From assembly GCF_004769575.1 (NCBI RefSeq), contig NZ_RQGA01000003.1:1054001-1118000 (forward strand): 64,000 bases of DNA, read 5' to 3'. Positions within the stretch are counted from its first letter, which is position 1. The number at the start of each line of letters is the position of its first letter. Made by a program: the position numbers and the translations under genes. The DNA is from Leptospira perdikensis (GTDB taxonomy: Bacteria > Spirochaetota > Leptospiria > Leptospirales > Leptospiraceae). The notes beneath the pieces are model-generated. The model searched no databases, was not told where the DNA came from, and saw only the letters and a list, made by a program, of their open reading frames with translations. Shown piece after piece: positions 18,971 through 28,900 of the stretch.

Positions 18971-20296
18971 TTAAAATGTTTTTGAATATCCTAAGCTAAC
19001 ATAGAATAAATGGGAAGGGATATTTTGTAAGGTATAGGCTTCTCTGAGCCAGGTTTTGACTACCGAGTCCCTTAGGGAATTGCCTGTTTCAATTTGTTCG
19101 ATTGAATTGAGAATTGAGGTATTGTACGCACCATAAATGCGAGAAGGATTGGTTACTTTTCCATCTTCTGAGGTTCGATTCCAATGTGCTTTGTTTGGAT
19201 CTCCACCGGCATACCCATAATAATTGTTTGTATCCCATAGATATAAATCAGGTCGAAAGATATGAGCCAATTTGATAAAAAAATCACCAAAAAAGAACGA
19301 AGTCGATGTGGTAATGTCTTGGATTCCGTTCCGATTGTCCACAGCATTGTTTCCCATGGCATATCCTAAATTGAAATGAGGCATAATCCGAAAGAATTTT
19401 TCTTCTCGGAAAGTATAAGATCCACTGAAGGAAAGATAATTTTTACCGGCAAGGAGTCCTCCATTTTCTGTGGAGTATTGCGTATAGTACGAAATGGTCG
19501 GTTTGAATTTTTTTAGAAATGGGAGTTGCCAATGTACAAAATATTCATGCCAAACAAGTCGACTGATTGCATTGGGATTGTTCGCATTGAATGTGTTATT
19601 CGGTCCACCGGAAGCATTGGGATTTTCTTTTTGAGTTCCAGGTGAAAGTAAAGAGTTGGGAGTTTTTTGAAAAGTATTATAAAACCAAATACCAACTGCA
19701 AAGTCCCCCCACTGGCTTGGATCAAAATGATAACTCATGGAAAAGAAGAGGCCATCAGCTCTTTTATTCCCATTAGGTTCTTTTTTGGGTCCATATCCTT
19801 GGTTCGGGCTATATCCTAAACAAGGATCGGATCCTTCGCCTGTGGAAATTCTCTGGTGGACGGATTGAACACAAGGGTCTTGGCCATAAGGGTCATAAAA
19901 TTTTGCCTGTTCTCCTAAGTAAGAAGGGCCAACCCCGCCGGGACTGGATTGGAGAATGCGTCTGTCGGAATCTCTATCGTCTCTATTTGTTAGTTGGAAG
20001 TTTCCAAATAAAGACCACTGGAATTTTTTTTCTGGCGACCAAACATTGATAGAAGGTTGGAGGGCGGGTGCATAGGTAAAACTTTGGTAACTTGCGTTAT
20101 TCCTTCTGCTCTGAGATTCCCCTACAAATGAATTCCCTCGCCAAAGAAAGTCTGATACAATTTCTGTATTTGTTTCAACAATGAGAGACTTTGTTTCTTC
20201 CTGTTTTGTTTCTGATAATAACGGAAAGGAAAATACGAATATCAGTAATAAAAAATTAAGGGTTGGGATTTTTGAGAATGGTTTGGAACAATTCAC
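18971..20296 (-). CDS. Predicted outer-membrane beta-barrel protein, unknown function
   Basis: About 441 residues. An upstream ATG at 20356 would overlap the preceding gene by 101 bp. I prefer GTG 20296, which has a perfect AAGGAGG SD (20308-20314) 11 nt upstream and yields a clean signal peptide (LNFLLLIFVFSFPLLS). The mature protein is rich in aromatic, alternating strands (KFQWSLFGNFQLTN, PTISYYTQYSTENGG) and ends in LGYSKTF, a terminal Phe as expected for BAM-inserted barrels. Loops contain paired Cys (DPCVQS, DPCLGY). I do not recognise a named family. It is coupled to the upstream metallopeptidase gene. Confidence 0.72.
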   Translation of the reverse strand: MNCSKPFSKIPTLNFLLLIFVFSFPLLSETKQEETKSLIVETNTEIVSDFLWRGNSFVGESQSRRNNASYQSFTYAPALQPSINVWSPEKKFQWSLFGNFQLTNRDDRDSDRRILQSSPGGVGPSYLGEQAKFYDPYGQDPCVQSVHQRISTGEGSDPCLGYSPNQGYGPKKEPNGNKRADGLFFSMSYHFDPSQWGDFAVGIWFYNTFQKTPNSLLSPGTQKENPNASGGPNNTFNANNPNAISRLVWHEYFVHWQLPFLKKFKPTISYYTQYSTENGGLLAGKNYLSFSGSYTFREEKFFRIMPHFNLGYAMGNNAVDNRNGIQDITTSTSFFFGDFFIKLAHIFRPDLYLWDTNNYYGYAGGDPNKAHWNRTSEDGKVTNPSRIYGAYNTSILNSIEQIETGNSLRDSVVKTWLREAYTLQNIPSHLFYVSLGYSKTF

Positions 20297-21281
20297 GGAA
20301 TCTTCTGCCTCCTTCTTTTCTGATCGGATCTTGTAATAGAGTTTCCGATCTTCCATTTGAGGTGAGGATGACTTTGTATTCTTTCTCTAGTAATAAAACA
20401 TGGACGTACTGTGCAAAAGCTTCTGCATAAGTATCGTCTGCATTTGTAGCAGCATATAAAGATACAAACTGCGTATTGGTGAGTTTTTTATAGAGAGATT
20501 TTCCCTCAGGAAAAATCGATAAGGTTGGAGATTTTTGATAAAATTTGATTTTGTTTCTTTCTGGGAAAAAAGTAGTTTCATAAGGAGAAAAAGTTTCTGA
20601 CCACCAAATTCCACTGAAGAGAGGAAAATTACGAAAGTCCCTTTGTTTTTCAGAAAAATCAGGCGCATGTCGATAGACGATGGATAAAATGTGACCTAAC
20701 TCGTGCAATACGATGAAACGAATTGCCGTTTCTTTAGAATTAGTATCATCTAAGTGAATTTTGACCGCATGTTCATTAGAAGGAAGAAAAGCTGTAGATT
20801 CTTTTTTGGAAGCCCAATCGTTTCCCCCGTCTCCCAGAAGATCGGAATCTAAATAGATGATACCACCGATGGGTTTACCTGCATCATCTCGAACAATACC
20901 AGTAAGTCCTGTGGATCCTAAGTTTGTCACAAAATAGATTCCGTAAATAACTGAATCGGCAACAGCGTTTACTTCTTTTGGGAGCGATTTTTCAATTTGG
21001 TTCAGTTCTGATTTCCAACTAGATAGATCTTTAGTTGGAGCAGGAACATCGCTAATCTCGTCAATTTTGTTGATGGTCACTAATGTTTCTAATCGTTTGG
21101 AATCCAAAGGATAAACACGTGTATTCCATTTCCCTTCTAATGGGGGAAAATTCTTTTTTTGTAATCCAATACTGTTTTGGGCCCACTCTGCATAGGGATT
21201 TAAAGGGATTGAAAATGATTGGGGAGTACATACCCAAAAAAGGAGAGGAAGTAAGGATATGAGGTAAGGATTCGAACGCAT
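20256..21281 (-). CDS. Secreted HExxH metallopeptidase-like protein
   Basis: 341 residues with an N-terminal export signal (LISLLPLLFWVCTPQS; the Cys could be a relaxed spirochaetal lipobox). The centre carries FIVLHELGHILSIVYRHAPDF, a zinc-binding HExxH helix. A further acidic segment, ADDTYAEAFAQYVHVLL, lies ~90 residues later and could give the third zinc ligand (Glu). A GIYFVTNLGSTGLTGIV strand precedes the site. The family was not identified. The gene is followed, with overlap, by a predicted outer-membrane protein, so the two may work together in the envelope. Confidence 0.72.
   Translation of the reverse strand: MRSNPYLISLLPLLFWVCTPQSFSIPLNPYAEWAQNSIGLQKKNFPPLEGKWNTRVYPLDSKRLETLVTINKIDEISDVPAPTKDLSSWKSELNQIEKSLPKEVNAVADSVIYGIYFVTNLGSTGLTGIVRDDAGKPIGGIIYLDSDLLGDGGNDWASKKESTAFLPSNEHAVKIHLDDTNSKETAIRFIVLHELGHILSIVYRHAPDFSEKQRDFRNFPLFSGIWWSETFSPYETTFFPERNKIKFYQKSPTLSIFPEGKSLYKKLTNTQFVSLYAATNADDTYAEAFAQYVHVLLLEKEYKVILTSNGRSETLLQDPIRKEGGRRFRELFQTILKNPNP
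20308..20314 (-). promoter_or_regulatory. Strong ribosome-binding site inside the upstream gene
   Basis: AAGGAGG on the minus strand lies 11 nt before GTG 20296 and inside the 3' part of the metallopeptidase gene. It decides the start of the beta-barrel gene and implies translational coupling. Confidence 0.6.
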
Positions 21282-21300
21282 TTGCCGATTGTATTTCTAT

Positions 21301-21642
21301 ATGAAAGGATTTGTCGGTCTATGCTTTTTTTTGCCAGGAATCCTTTTCGCTGAAATCAATCCATGGAATTTACGACCCGATGTGCGTATTTTAACTAGAA
21401 AAGAAGTGTCACATATTGTAATGGAAAGAAGGTCTGACCATTTTCGGGTGACATTGATTGTTTCGGAGCGATTCCCGTACAATTACAAAGCCTTATCTCA
21501 CCTTTTTTTCTTTCGGATGGAAGATGAGAAAAAAGCGTTTGAACTTGCGAATCAAATGGACAAGTATTTGGATACTGGAAAAGCTTTCACCATCACCTTG
21601 AATGGATCAGAGATCCAAACTTTGGTATGGGGAGAACCCTGA
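21301..21642 (+). CDS. Small exported protein of unknown function
   Basis: The 113-residue protein starts with a short signal peptide (MKGFVGLCFFLPGILFA) and then has a compact alpha/beta-looking body (VRILTRKEVSHIVMERRSD, HFRVTLIVSERFPYNYK). I chose ATG 21301 over the TTG at 21289 because it gives the normal signal peptide. It is divergent from the metallopeptidase gene with about 20 bp between starts, and its stop immediately precedes the TTG start of the phosphatase gene. No family recognised. Confidence 0.62.
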   Translation: MKGFVGLCFFLPGILFAEINPWNLRPDVRILTRKEVSHIVMERRSDHFRVTLIVSERFPYNYKALSHLFFFRMEDEKKAFELANQMDKYLDTGKAFTITLNGSEIQTLVWGEP

Positions 21643-23010
21643 TTGACACGTTCCTTTTATTTATACTTCAAAGAAATCTTTCGTAAACCTACTAAATCAG
21701 AATGGGAAATTTTAAAATTAGTAGAAGCCCGTTATGATAAGGAATATACGTTTTATATTTTTATCACCCATATCATCGTTTATTCTTTATTGATCGCTCC
21801 TCCATTTTCTGAAATCCGAATGCAAGTTCTGCCTTATTTGCTCGGTGTATCGATTGCAAGACTCATTTTACTTGTGCAGTTTTATACAAGGAATGTTCCC
21901 ATTCAAAGAGTTATTTACTTTAGTGGTATTGTCGCTGATGGCTTGGTTTATCTTGTATTTATTGTAGGAATGCATTCGTTTCCATCTCTTGGAGTTTTTT
22001 ATTTATTGAATTCCTATTTGATGTCTTTTGTTTTTCCCATCCTTCTTTATAGTACGAGACTTGATCCTAAAGCTTGTATCCTCAGTGCTTTTTATTTTTC
22101 AGTTTTACATATAGTTTATATTTTTAATTTACCTTCTGCTGTTTCTGATCAGTTTTCCTTTTTTAGTAAATACTTTTTGATTTTAGTATACTGGGGAAGT
22201 GCTGCGCTTGGAACAGTTTTTGTTTTAAACAAAAGAAAAGATACTACTGACATGTACAATCTTTCCGAAGAAAAAAGATTTATGTTACACGAGTTGGAAC
22301 TTGCAAAAAAAGTACAAGATGCACTGTTTCCTGGGAACATAAAAATTCCAAACCTTGCTTTTACTTATTATCGCAAAAGTCCAAATGTGATTGGTGGGGA
22401 CTTCTTTGACTTCGTTCAACTCCGGGAAGGAAACGTTGGGGTGTTTTTAACAGATGTTGCGGGACATGGAATCTCTTCTGCGATGGTTGCTTCCATCATG
22501 AAGGTGTTAGTTTCTACCATTCCGTATCGTTTTAAAACTGCACCGGCAAAACTGATGGATTATTTAGATGATCGTTTGACAAACGATCTTAATAAATACC
22601 ATGCATCAGCGATCTATTTGTTCTTTGATTTCATTGAGAAAAAATTGATTTTAGGTAATGCAGGGCATCCGTATTTGATTTTAGCACATAAAGGTGAAGA
22701 TTACCAAGAGTTGGAAACTCAAGGTGCGATCCTAGGATTTAATATTAAAATCCCACCAATCACGGAGAAAACTCTGCCCATTGCTCCGGGAGATCGTTTT
22801 TTTATTTATACCGATGGACTGATTGAATCCACAGATCCTGAAGGAAATTGCTTAGGGACCGAAGGACTCCTAGCATTACTCAATCGTCATAGACAAAGTC
22901 CAAACATCAAAGAGCTTGAAAGAAATCTACTTTCTGAATTGAAAACCAACTACGGACTCGACAGTTTTTCTGATGACACCATGTTTCTCATATTGGAAGT
23001 AGAAGAATAA
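21643..23010 (+). CDS. Membrane-bound SpoIIE/RsbU-type PP2C phosphatase
   Basis: 455 residues from a TTG start that abuts the preceding stop. About six hydrophobic helices fill residues 35-195. The C-terminal ~240 residues are a SpoIIE-type serine phosphatase: LAKKVQDALFPG, NVIGGDFFDFVQL, VFLTDVAGHGISSAM and PGDRFFIYTDGLIE, with the metal-binding Asp residues present. Such enzymes dephosphorylate anti-anti-sigma or related partner-switch proteins in response to a membrane signal. No partner-switch protein is encoded next to it. Confidence 0.9.
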   Translation: MTRSFYLYFKEIFRKPTKSEWEILKLVEARYDKEYTFYIFITHIIVYSLLIAPPFSEIRMQVLPYLLGVSIARLILLVQFYTRNVPIQRVIYFSGIVADGLVYLVFIVGMHSFPSLGVFYLLNSYLMSFVFPILLYSTRLDPKACILSAFYFSVLHIVYIFNLPSAVSDQFSFFSKYFLILVYWGSAALGTVFVLNKRKDTTDMYNLSEEKRFMLHELELAKKVQDALFPGNIKIPNLAFTYYRKSPNVIGGDFFDFVQLREGNVGVFLTDVAGHGISSAMVASIMKVLVSTIPYRFKTAPAKLMDYLDDRLTNDLNKYHASAIYLFFDFIEKKLILGNAGHPYLILAHKGEDYQELETQGAILGFNIKIPPITEKTLPIAPGDRFFIYTDGLIESTDPEGNCLGTEGLLALLNRHRQSPNIKELERNLLSELKTNYGLDSFSDDTMFLILEVEE

Positions 23011-23021
23011 GGAGAATTCAT

Positions 23022-23792
23022 TTGTCTTTTTTAGATATCCAAATCAAATCCAATTTTGCTCTTGTCACCATCAAAAGGCCAGAAGCCCTCAACGCACTCA
23101 ATGATGTTGTCATCACGGAAATCGGTGCCATGGTCGATGAACTCGAATCCAATGCCTCGGTTCGTGGATTCATTTTAACTGGTGAAGGGAAAGCTTTTGT
23201 CGCTGGTGCCGACATTGCAAAAATGAAAGAGTTTAATGTTCGCGAAGGCCAAGCGTTTTCGGAACTCGGCCAAACTGTTTTTAGAAAGATGGAACTCTCC
23301 GGTCTCATCTCTATTGCTGCGATCAATGGATTTTGTTTGGGTGGAGGAATGGAACTTGCTATGGCATGTGATATTCGTTATGCGGTAGTGCCGGCAAAAT
23401 TAGGACTCCCCGAAGTGACTCTCGGTTTACTTCCTGGTTTTGGTGGTTCACAAAGACTTCCAAGACTCATTGGTGTAGGGAGAGCCACCGAACTTATTTT
23501 ATCTGGGGATATGATTTCTGCAGAAGAAGGATATAGGTTGGGACTGATCAACAAAGTCACAGAACCTGCAGAACTATTAAACGAAGCCGAAAAAACGATA
23601 ACTACGATCTTATCACGAGGACCTAATGCAATTAAGGCTGCCAAAACTGCCATTCGCCAAGGTTTGGAAACCAATATGGAAGGTGGACTGGAGTGGGAAA
23701 AACAACTATTCGGTGGCAGGTTTGCAGATGAAGAAACCAAAGAAGGCCTCTCTGCTTTCCTAGAAAAAAGAAAACCAAACTTCAAAGGTTAA
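23022..23792 (+). CDS. Enoyl-CoA hydratase/isomerase family protein
   Basis: The 256-residue crotonase-fold enzyme has ITGEGKAFVAGADI-like oxyanion-hole sequence (LTGEGKAFVAGADIAKM), AAINGFCLGGGMELAMACD, and the second catalytic Glu region in LPEVTLGLLPGFGGSQRLPR, so both Glu residues of genuine hydratases appear present. It probably hydrates trans-2-enoyl-CoA in beta-oxidation; Leptospira lives on fatty acids. The TTG start has an AAGGAG SD 7 nt upstream. Confidence 0.92.
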   Translation: MSFLDIQIKSNFALVTIKRPEALNALNDVVITEIGAMVDELESNASVRGFILTGEGKAFVAGADIAKMKEFNVREGQAFSELGQTVFRKMELSGLISIAAINGFCLGGGMELAMACDIRYAVVPAKLGLPEVTLGLLPGFGGSQRLPRLIGVGRATELILSGDMISAEEGYRLGLINKVTEPAELLNEAEKTITTILSRGPNAIKAAKTAIRQGLETNMEGGLEWEKQLFGGRFADEETKEGLSAFLEKRKPNFKG

Positions 23793-23796
23793 TACA

Positions 23797-24261
23797 ATGA
23801 AAACACGGATTGGAATTCTTATTGTTCTTTTGACTTTGTCTGTTTGTAAACAAGCAGAATCCTTTCCGTCACAAACCAATACTCCCGAAATCATTTTTGG
23901 TAGTGTTGCTGATCGTGCACTAAAATTGGAAATTGCAAACACTCCTTCCACAAGAGCAACGGGCCTTATGTACCGCACGAAACTGGGAGAGGACGAAGGA
24001 ATGCTCTTTGTTTTTCCTCGCCCGGATCTTTTAAGTTTTTGGATGAAGAACACACTCATCCCTTTATCCATTGGTTATTTTTCAGAAGATATGCGACTTT
24101 TAGAATCATTCGACATGAAACCAAACCAAACAGAAGAAGTATACAATGCCAGAAGACCTGCGATGTATGCTTTGGAAGTCAACCAAGGATGGTTTGCAAA
24201 ACACAAAATCGGTAAGGATGCAGTTCTTACTTTGGAACGAAAGGTCTCTGCCCGAGATTAA
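23797..24261 (+). CDS. DUF192 family exported protein
   Basis: 154 residues with a signal or lipoprotein leader (GILIVLLTLSVCKQ). The body matches DUF192: LKLEIANTPSTRATGLMYR, EGMLFVFPRPDLLSFWMKNT and YALEVNQGWFAKHKIGKDAV. The function of DUF192 is unknown; family members are small beta-rich envelope proteins. It begins 4 bp after the enoyl-CoA hydratase stop. Confidence 0.85.
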   Translation: MKTRIGILIVLLTLSVCKQAESFPSQTNTPEIIFGSVADRALKLEIANTPSTRATGLMYRTKLGEDEGMLFVFPRPDLLSFWMKNTLIPLSIGYFSEDMRLLESFDMKPNQTEEVYNARRPAMYALEVNQGWFAKHKIGKDAVLTLERKVSARD

Positions 24262-24276
24262 TTTTTCTCTTTTTAC

Positions 24277-24304
24277 TTGAATCTCTGATACCCATGGTTA
24301 TCAT
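24277..24304 (+). promoter_or_regulatory. Possible glgP promoter with CCATGGTT direct repeat
   Basis: TTGAAT (24277-24282) and TATCAT (24299-24304) are 16 nt apart. Predicted initiation would be near 24311, almost at the ATG at 24313. CCATGGTT occurs twice (24292-24299 and 24311-24318), the second copy covering the start codon. No SD is visible upstream of the ATG. Confidence 0.35.
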
Positions 24305-24312
24305 TTTTTACC

Positions 24313-26826
24313 ATGGTTGTCAACAATCCCCGTTTAATTACCCTTTTATCGGAAGAACAAAAAGCCGACTTGGCTTCGATGGAAAAACAATTTGCCCATC
24401 ATTTAGAATATACCATTGGTAAAAACAGGTTTAATCTTAAAAACGAGGATATATATAAAGCACTTGGCCATACCATAAGAGATTTCTTAATCGATCGTTT
24501 GAATGTCACTCATGAACGTTACAGAAATGAAAATCCTAAACGAGTGTTTTATTTTTCATTAGAATTTCTTATGGGACGCACTCTTATGAATGCTCTCATT
24601 AATCTTGGGTTATACGAAACAATCCAAGTTATGTTAAGAGGGATTGGTTTTGAACTTACAGATGTTTTGGAGTTTGAAACTGATGCTGGGCTTGGGAACG
24701 GTGGACTGGGACGATTAGCTGCTTGTTTTTTAGATTCTATGGCCACTCTGAATGTTCCTGGATTTGGTTATGGAATTCGTTATGATTATGGAATTTTTAA
24801 CCAAATCATTGCGAATGGAAACCAATTGGAAATGCCTGATCATTGGGATGCCGATGGAGTTCCTTATGAAGTAGTTCGTTCTGATATTTCCTTTTCTGTT
24901 GGATTTTTTGGCCATACAGAAACTAAGGTTTCGGGAAAGGGAAAAATTCAACATGATTGGGTTCCCGATGAAACAGTTCTTGCTTCTGCTCATGATTACC
25001 CCATTCCAGGATTTAACACGAGTACGGTGAATTATTTACGACTTTGGGCAGCTAAATCTTCAGAAGAGTTTAATTTGGATTATTTCAATCATGGCGACTA
25101 TATGAAAGCCGTACAAGATAAATCCATATCAGAAAATATTTCTAAAGTATTATATCCAAACGACACCACTGAACAAGGAAAGGTACTTCGCCTCAAACAA
25201 CAATATTTTATGGTTTGTGCTTCTCTTCAAGATATCTTAATTCAGTATCGAGAATCCACACAAAATCTAAGAGAACTTTCAAACTTTGTTGCCATCCAAT
25301 TGAATGATACCCATCCAAGTATTGGAATTGCAGAACTGATGAGAATTTTTCTCGATCATGAGGAGATGGACTGGGAACCAGCTTGGGACATTGTTACCAA
25401 AGTATTTTCTTATACCAATCACACGGTTTTACCAGAAGCTTTGGAAACATGGAGAGTGGAACTTTTTGAAAAACTTCTTCCTAGACATTTAGAAATCATT
25501 TATGAAATCAATCACCGGTTTTTATCCAATGTCCGCAGTAAAGGAATTTTATCTGAAGAAGAAATTAAACAAGTCAGCATCATAGAAGAAGGCCATGAAA
25601 AACGAATCCGAATGGCAAATTTAAGTGTCATTGGTTCTTACCGCGTAAATGGTGTGGCCGAACTTCATTCTGAACTGATTAAAAAAACCATCTTCCAAGC
25701 TTTTACCAAAGTATTTCCTGAAAAATTTAGTAACAAAACCAATGGAATCACTCCTCGTCGTTGGTTACTTCAATCTAACCCTAGTTTGGCGAACCTAATT
25801 TCCAAACGAATTGGAAATGATTTTACAACTGATTTATACAAACTAAAAGAATTAGAATCCTTTGTGGATGATGGCGACTTTCAAAATGATTGGCGTAAAG
25901 TAAAACAAACGGCCAAAGAGGAATTAACAAAACTGATTAAAAGTGAAACAGGCATTTCTATTGATCCTAAATCAATGGTTGATGTACAAATCAAAAGATT
26001 TCACGAATACAAACGCCAACTTTTGAATATTCTGCGAGTCATTGCTGAATATAGACGAATCAAAGAAAATCCATCTCGTCCAATCACACCACGGACTGTG
26101 ATTTTCGGTGGAAAGGCCGCTCCTGGATATTATATGGCCAAACTCATCATCAAGTTAATCAACAATGTTGCTTGGGTGATCAACCGTGACCCGGATGTGG
26201 CTGATCGTTTGAAAGTGGTTTTTTTGCCTAACTATCGTGTAAGCCTAGCTGAAAAAATCATACCCGGAAGCAATTTATCGGAACAAATCTCTACCGCAGG
26301 AACCGAAGCTTCCGGAACGAGTAACATGAAATTTATGTTAAATGGAGCTTTGACCATCGGGACCTTGGACGGAGCCAATGTAGAAATTTTGGAAGAGGTG
26401 GGAGCTGAAAATATTTATATATTTGGTCTGCACACAGAAGAAGTTTATCAATTGAAGGAAGCAGGATACCAACCTGCTGATTTCATTCGTCGTAATGAGG
26501 ACCTGCACAGAGTCCTACTCATGATTCGTGAGAATTTATTTTCCATGGGAGAACCTGGTATTTTTGGTCCCATCTACGATAGTTTGTATTATACAGACAA
26601 TTATCTCCTTATGGCCGATTTTGATGCTTATGACGAGACTCAAAACCTCGTGGCCAGGGATTTTTTGGATGAGAAAACTTGGACGAGAAAGTCCATTTTG
26701 AATGTGGCAAGGTCAGGCAAATTTTCCTCCGATCGTACGATCCGTGAGTATGCCAAGGATATCTGGAAGGTCCCCCTACTTGACACAGTTCCTCCCAAAA
26801 CTATCTACAAATTGCCACAAAACTGA
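24313..26826 (+). CDS. glgP: Glycogen/starch/alpha-glucan phosphorylase
   Basis: The 837-residue GT35 enzyme releases glucose-1-phosphate from alpha-glucans. Motifs are YFSLEFLMGRTL, TDAGLGNGGLGRLAACFLDS, GYGIRYDYGIF, QLNDTHPSI, FSNKTNGITPRRWL, QIKRFHEYKRQ and the PLP-binding EASGTSNMKFMLNG with Lys near residue 673. Length is typical. No other glycogen gene is adjacent. No SD precedes the ATG at 24313; an in-frame ATG at 24379 is an alternative but would cut into the conserved N-terminus. Confidence 0.96.
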   Translation: MVVNNPRLITLLSEEQKADLASMEKQFAHHLEYTIGKNRFNLKNEDIYKALGHTIRDFLIDRLNVTHERYRNENPKRVFYFSLEFLMGRTLMNALINLGLYETIQVMLRGIGFELTDVLEFETDAGLGNGGLGRLAACFLDSMATLNVPGFGYGIRYDYGIFNQIIANGNQLEMPDHWDADGVPYEVVRSDISFSVGFFGHTETKVSGKGKIQHDWVPDETVLASAHDYPIPGFNTSTVNYLRLWAAKSSEEFNLDYFNHGDYMKAVQDKSISENISKVLYPNDTTEQGKVLRLKQQYFMVCASLQDILIQYRESTQNLRELSNFVAIQLNDTHPSIGIAELMRIFLDHEEMDWEPAWDIVTKVFSYTNHTVLPEALETWRVELFEKLLPRHLEIIYEINHRFLSNVRSKGILSEEEIKQVSIIEEGHEKRIRMANLSVIGSYRVNGVAELHSELIKKTIFQAFTKVFPEKFSNKTNGITPRRWLLQSNPSLANLISKRIGNDFTTDLYKLKELESFVDDGDFQNDWRKVKQTAKEELTKLIKSETGISIDPKSMVDVQIKRFHEYKRQLLNILRVIAEYRRIKENPSRPITPRTVIFGGKAAPGYYMAKLIIKLINNVAWVINRDPDVADRLKVVFLPNYRVSLAEKIIPGSNLSEQISTAGTEASGTSNMKFMLNGALTIGTLDGANVEILEEVGAENIYIFGLHTEEVYQLKEAGYQPADFIRRNEDLHRVLLMIRENLFSMGEPGIFGPIYDSLYYTDNYLLMADFDAYDETQNLVARDFLDEKTWTRKSILNVARSGKFSSDRTIREYAKDIWKVPLLDTVPPKTIYKLPQN

Positions 26827-26875
26827 ATCGACATAAAAGAACTAAGGTTGTATCGTTCCAAGGAAAGGGTCCCAA

Positions 26876-27346
<471 letters not shown>

Positions 27347-28402
27347 AATCCAATCACTCATTCTGGTTTTAGTTTTCCTTTCTCTTTCGCCTATTTTGGG
27401 CAAAGAGAAAGAACTCACTCCAGAACAAATTTCCAAAAAAAAAGAAGTCCTTTCCAAAATCATTCGTTATGGAACAAGTCAAGAAAGGAAACAGGCATTA
27501 GGTGAGCTTACGCGTTTTCCTAAAGAAAATGCAAGTGAACTTTATGAACTCATTGGAGAACAATTAAAAACAGAAAAAGATATGGGGATGAAAATTGTCC
27601 TCTTAAAGACCATTGGTGACTTAGACCTAAAGGAAAATAAAGATACTATCGTTTCCCTTTTTGAAGACTCGAATGAAGATGTTGCGAAACAAGCCGTAAA
27701 TTCTGCGAAAAAAATGAAACTTGCAGAAGCCACTAATCCCCTACTTGAAAAAGTAAAAAAAGAAGATTTCACCAAAAATACGAATTCTCTTAGTTTATAC
27801 ATCAGTGCTTTGGCGGACTTACCTGATGGAAAAGTAGCGGCTCCTTTTCTCGAAACAAAATTTCGAGAAAAGTTTAATAATGCAGATATGCGTGGCCAAA
27901 TTGCCTTATACTTTGGAACAGTTTTATATTCTGAAGCAGAATCGGCTCTTATGGAAGTGGCTTTTGATGAAATCCAACCAACCACTTTACGTTGTTATTC
28001 AATGAATACACTTGGTAAGTTAAAATCAGAAACAGCCAAACCAAAGTTATATGAACTTTTGGATTCATTAAAAAAAACTGCGGGTAAGTTGGATGCCAAA
28101 AAGGCCCAGTCTTTAAAGATCTATGCCATCGGTGCTCTTGTGACCATGGGTGATAAAGAAGTATTTCAAGAACTGAATGAATTTGCCCGTGATGATGATA
28201 GTATGGTGAGACTTCGTGCAATTGAATTTATGGGAAGTTTAAAAGATCCAAAAGCATTGGAGTTATTGGAATACAAACGTGATCGTGACCCAAGTCCAAA
28301 AGTACAAAAAGCTGCTAAAAAAGCCATCGACCAAATCAATGGAAAAGAGACAGCTCCCGAAGAAGAAAAATCGACGGAAGAAAAACCAGAAGAAGAGCCG
28401 AA

Positions 28403-28900
28403 ATGAAAGGGAAAGTTTTTTTTTCTTTTTATATCCTTCTCTCGATTCTTTTTGGGATCTCTCTTTATTCAGAAGAGGATGGAAGATATACTGGTCCAAT
28501 CCCTCGTTCCGAAAAACGAATCTTAGATGGGAAATCAGAATTTCAAAAAACGGGGGCTTTCCCTTTAGAGTGGAAGTTGTTTTATAAAGGAAAACAAGGG
28601 GATTTCGTTGTTTTTTATGATCTAAATGGGGATGAAATCCATTACCGGTATAGAAGGAATAAGTTCGATTTGGACGCCGAATTTTTTGTAAAGGATTTGT
28701 TTCCTGGAAATCCCTATCGAGTGAAGGGAGAGTGGATTGGTTATTATTTTTATTCTGTCGATGAAAGAGGGAAACGTTCTTCGTTACCAACACCCAAAAA
28801 AGTACCTGCTGAACCTAAGGAATTTGTAGATAGACAATCCATTCCTATTTTTAAGTTAACCGAATACATTGAAGTTCGCACAGACGATTTACTCTATTAA
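28403..28900 (+). CDS. Exported protein of unknown function
   Basis: 165 residues starting with a clear signal peptide (VFFSFYILLSILFGISLYS). The mature part is beta-rich with aromatic residues (GDFVVFYDLNGDEIHYRYRR, EWIGYYFYSVDERGKRSS). No family recognised. It starts within the last codons of the HEAT-repeat gene (4-bp overlap), so the two are probably co-translated. Its TAA stop interlocks with the stop of the convergent gene in a shared TTAA. Confidence 0.65.
   Translation: MKGKVFFSFYILLSILFGISLYSEEDGRYTGPIPRSEKRILDGKSEFQKTGAFPLEWKLFYKGKQGDFVVFYDLNGDEIHYRYRRNKFDLDAEFFVKDLFPGNPYRVKGEWIGYYFYSVDERGKRSSLPTPKKVPAEPKEFVDRQSIPIFKLTEYIEVRTDDLLY

Noticed and set aside
27542..27985. 147-codon frame antisense to the HEAT-repeat gene
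   Set aside because: Antisense to a repeat-coding gene; Ser/Phe-rich shadow with no motif.
28263..28793. 176-codon minus-strand frame opposite the HEAT-protein tail and the next gene
   Set aside because: Its poly-Phe/Lys stretches mirror the Glu/Lys-rich tail of the real gene on the plus strand.
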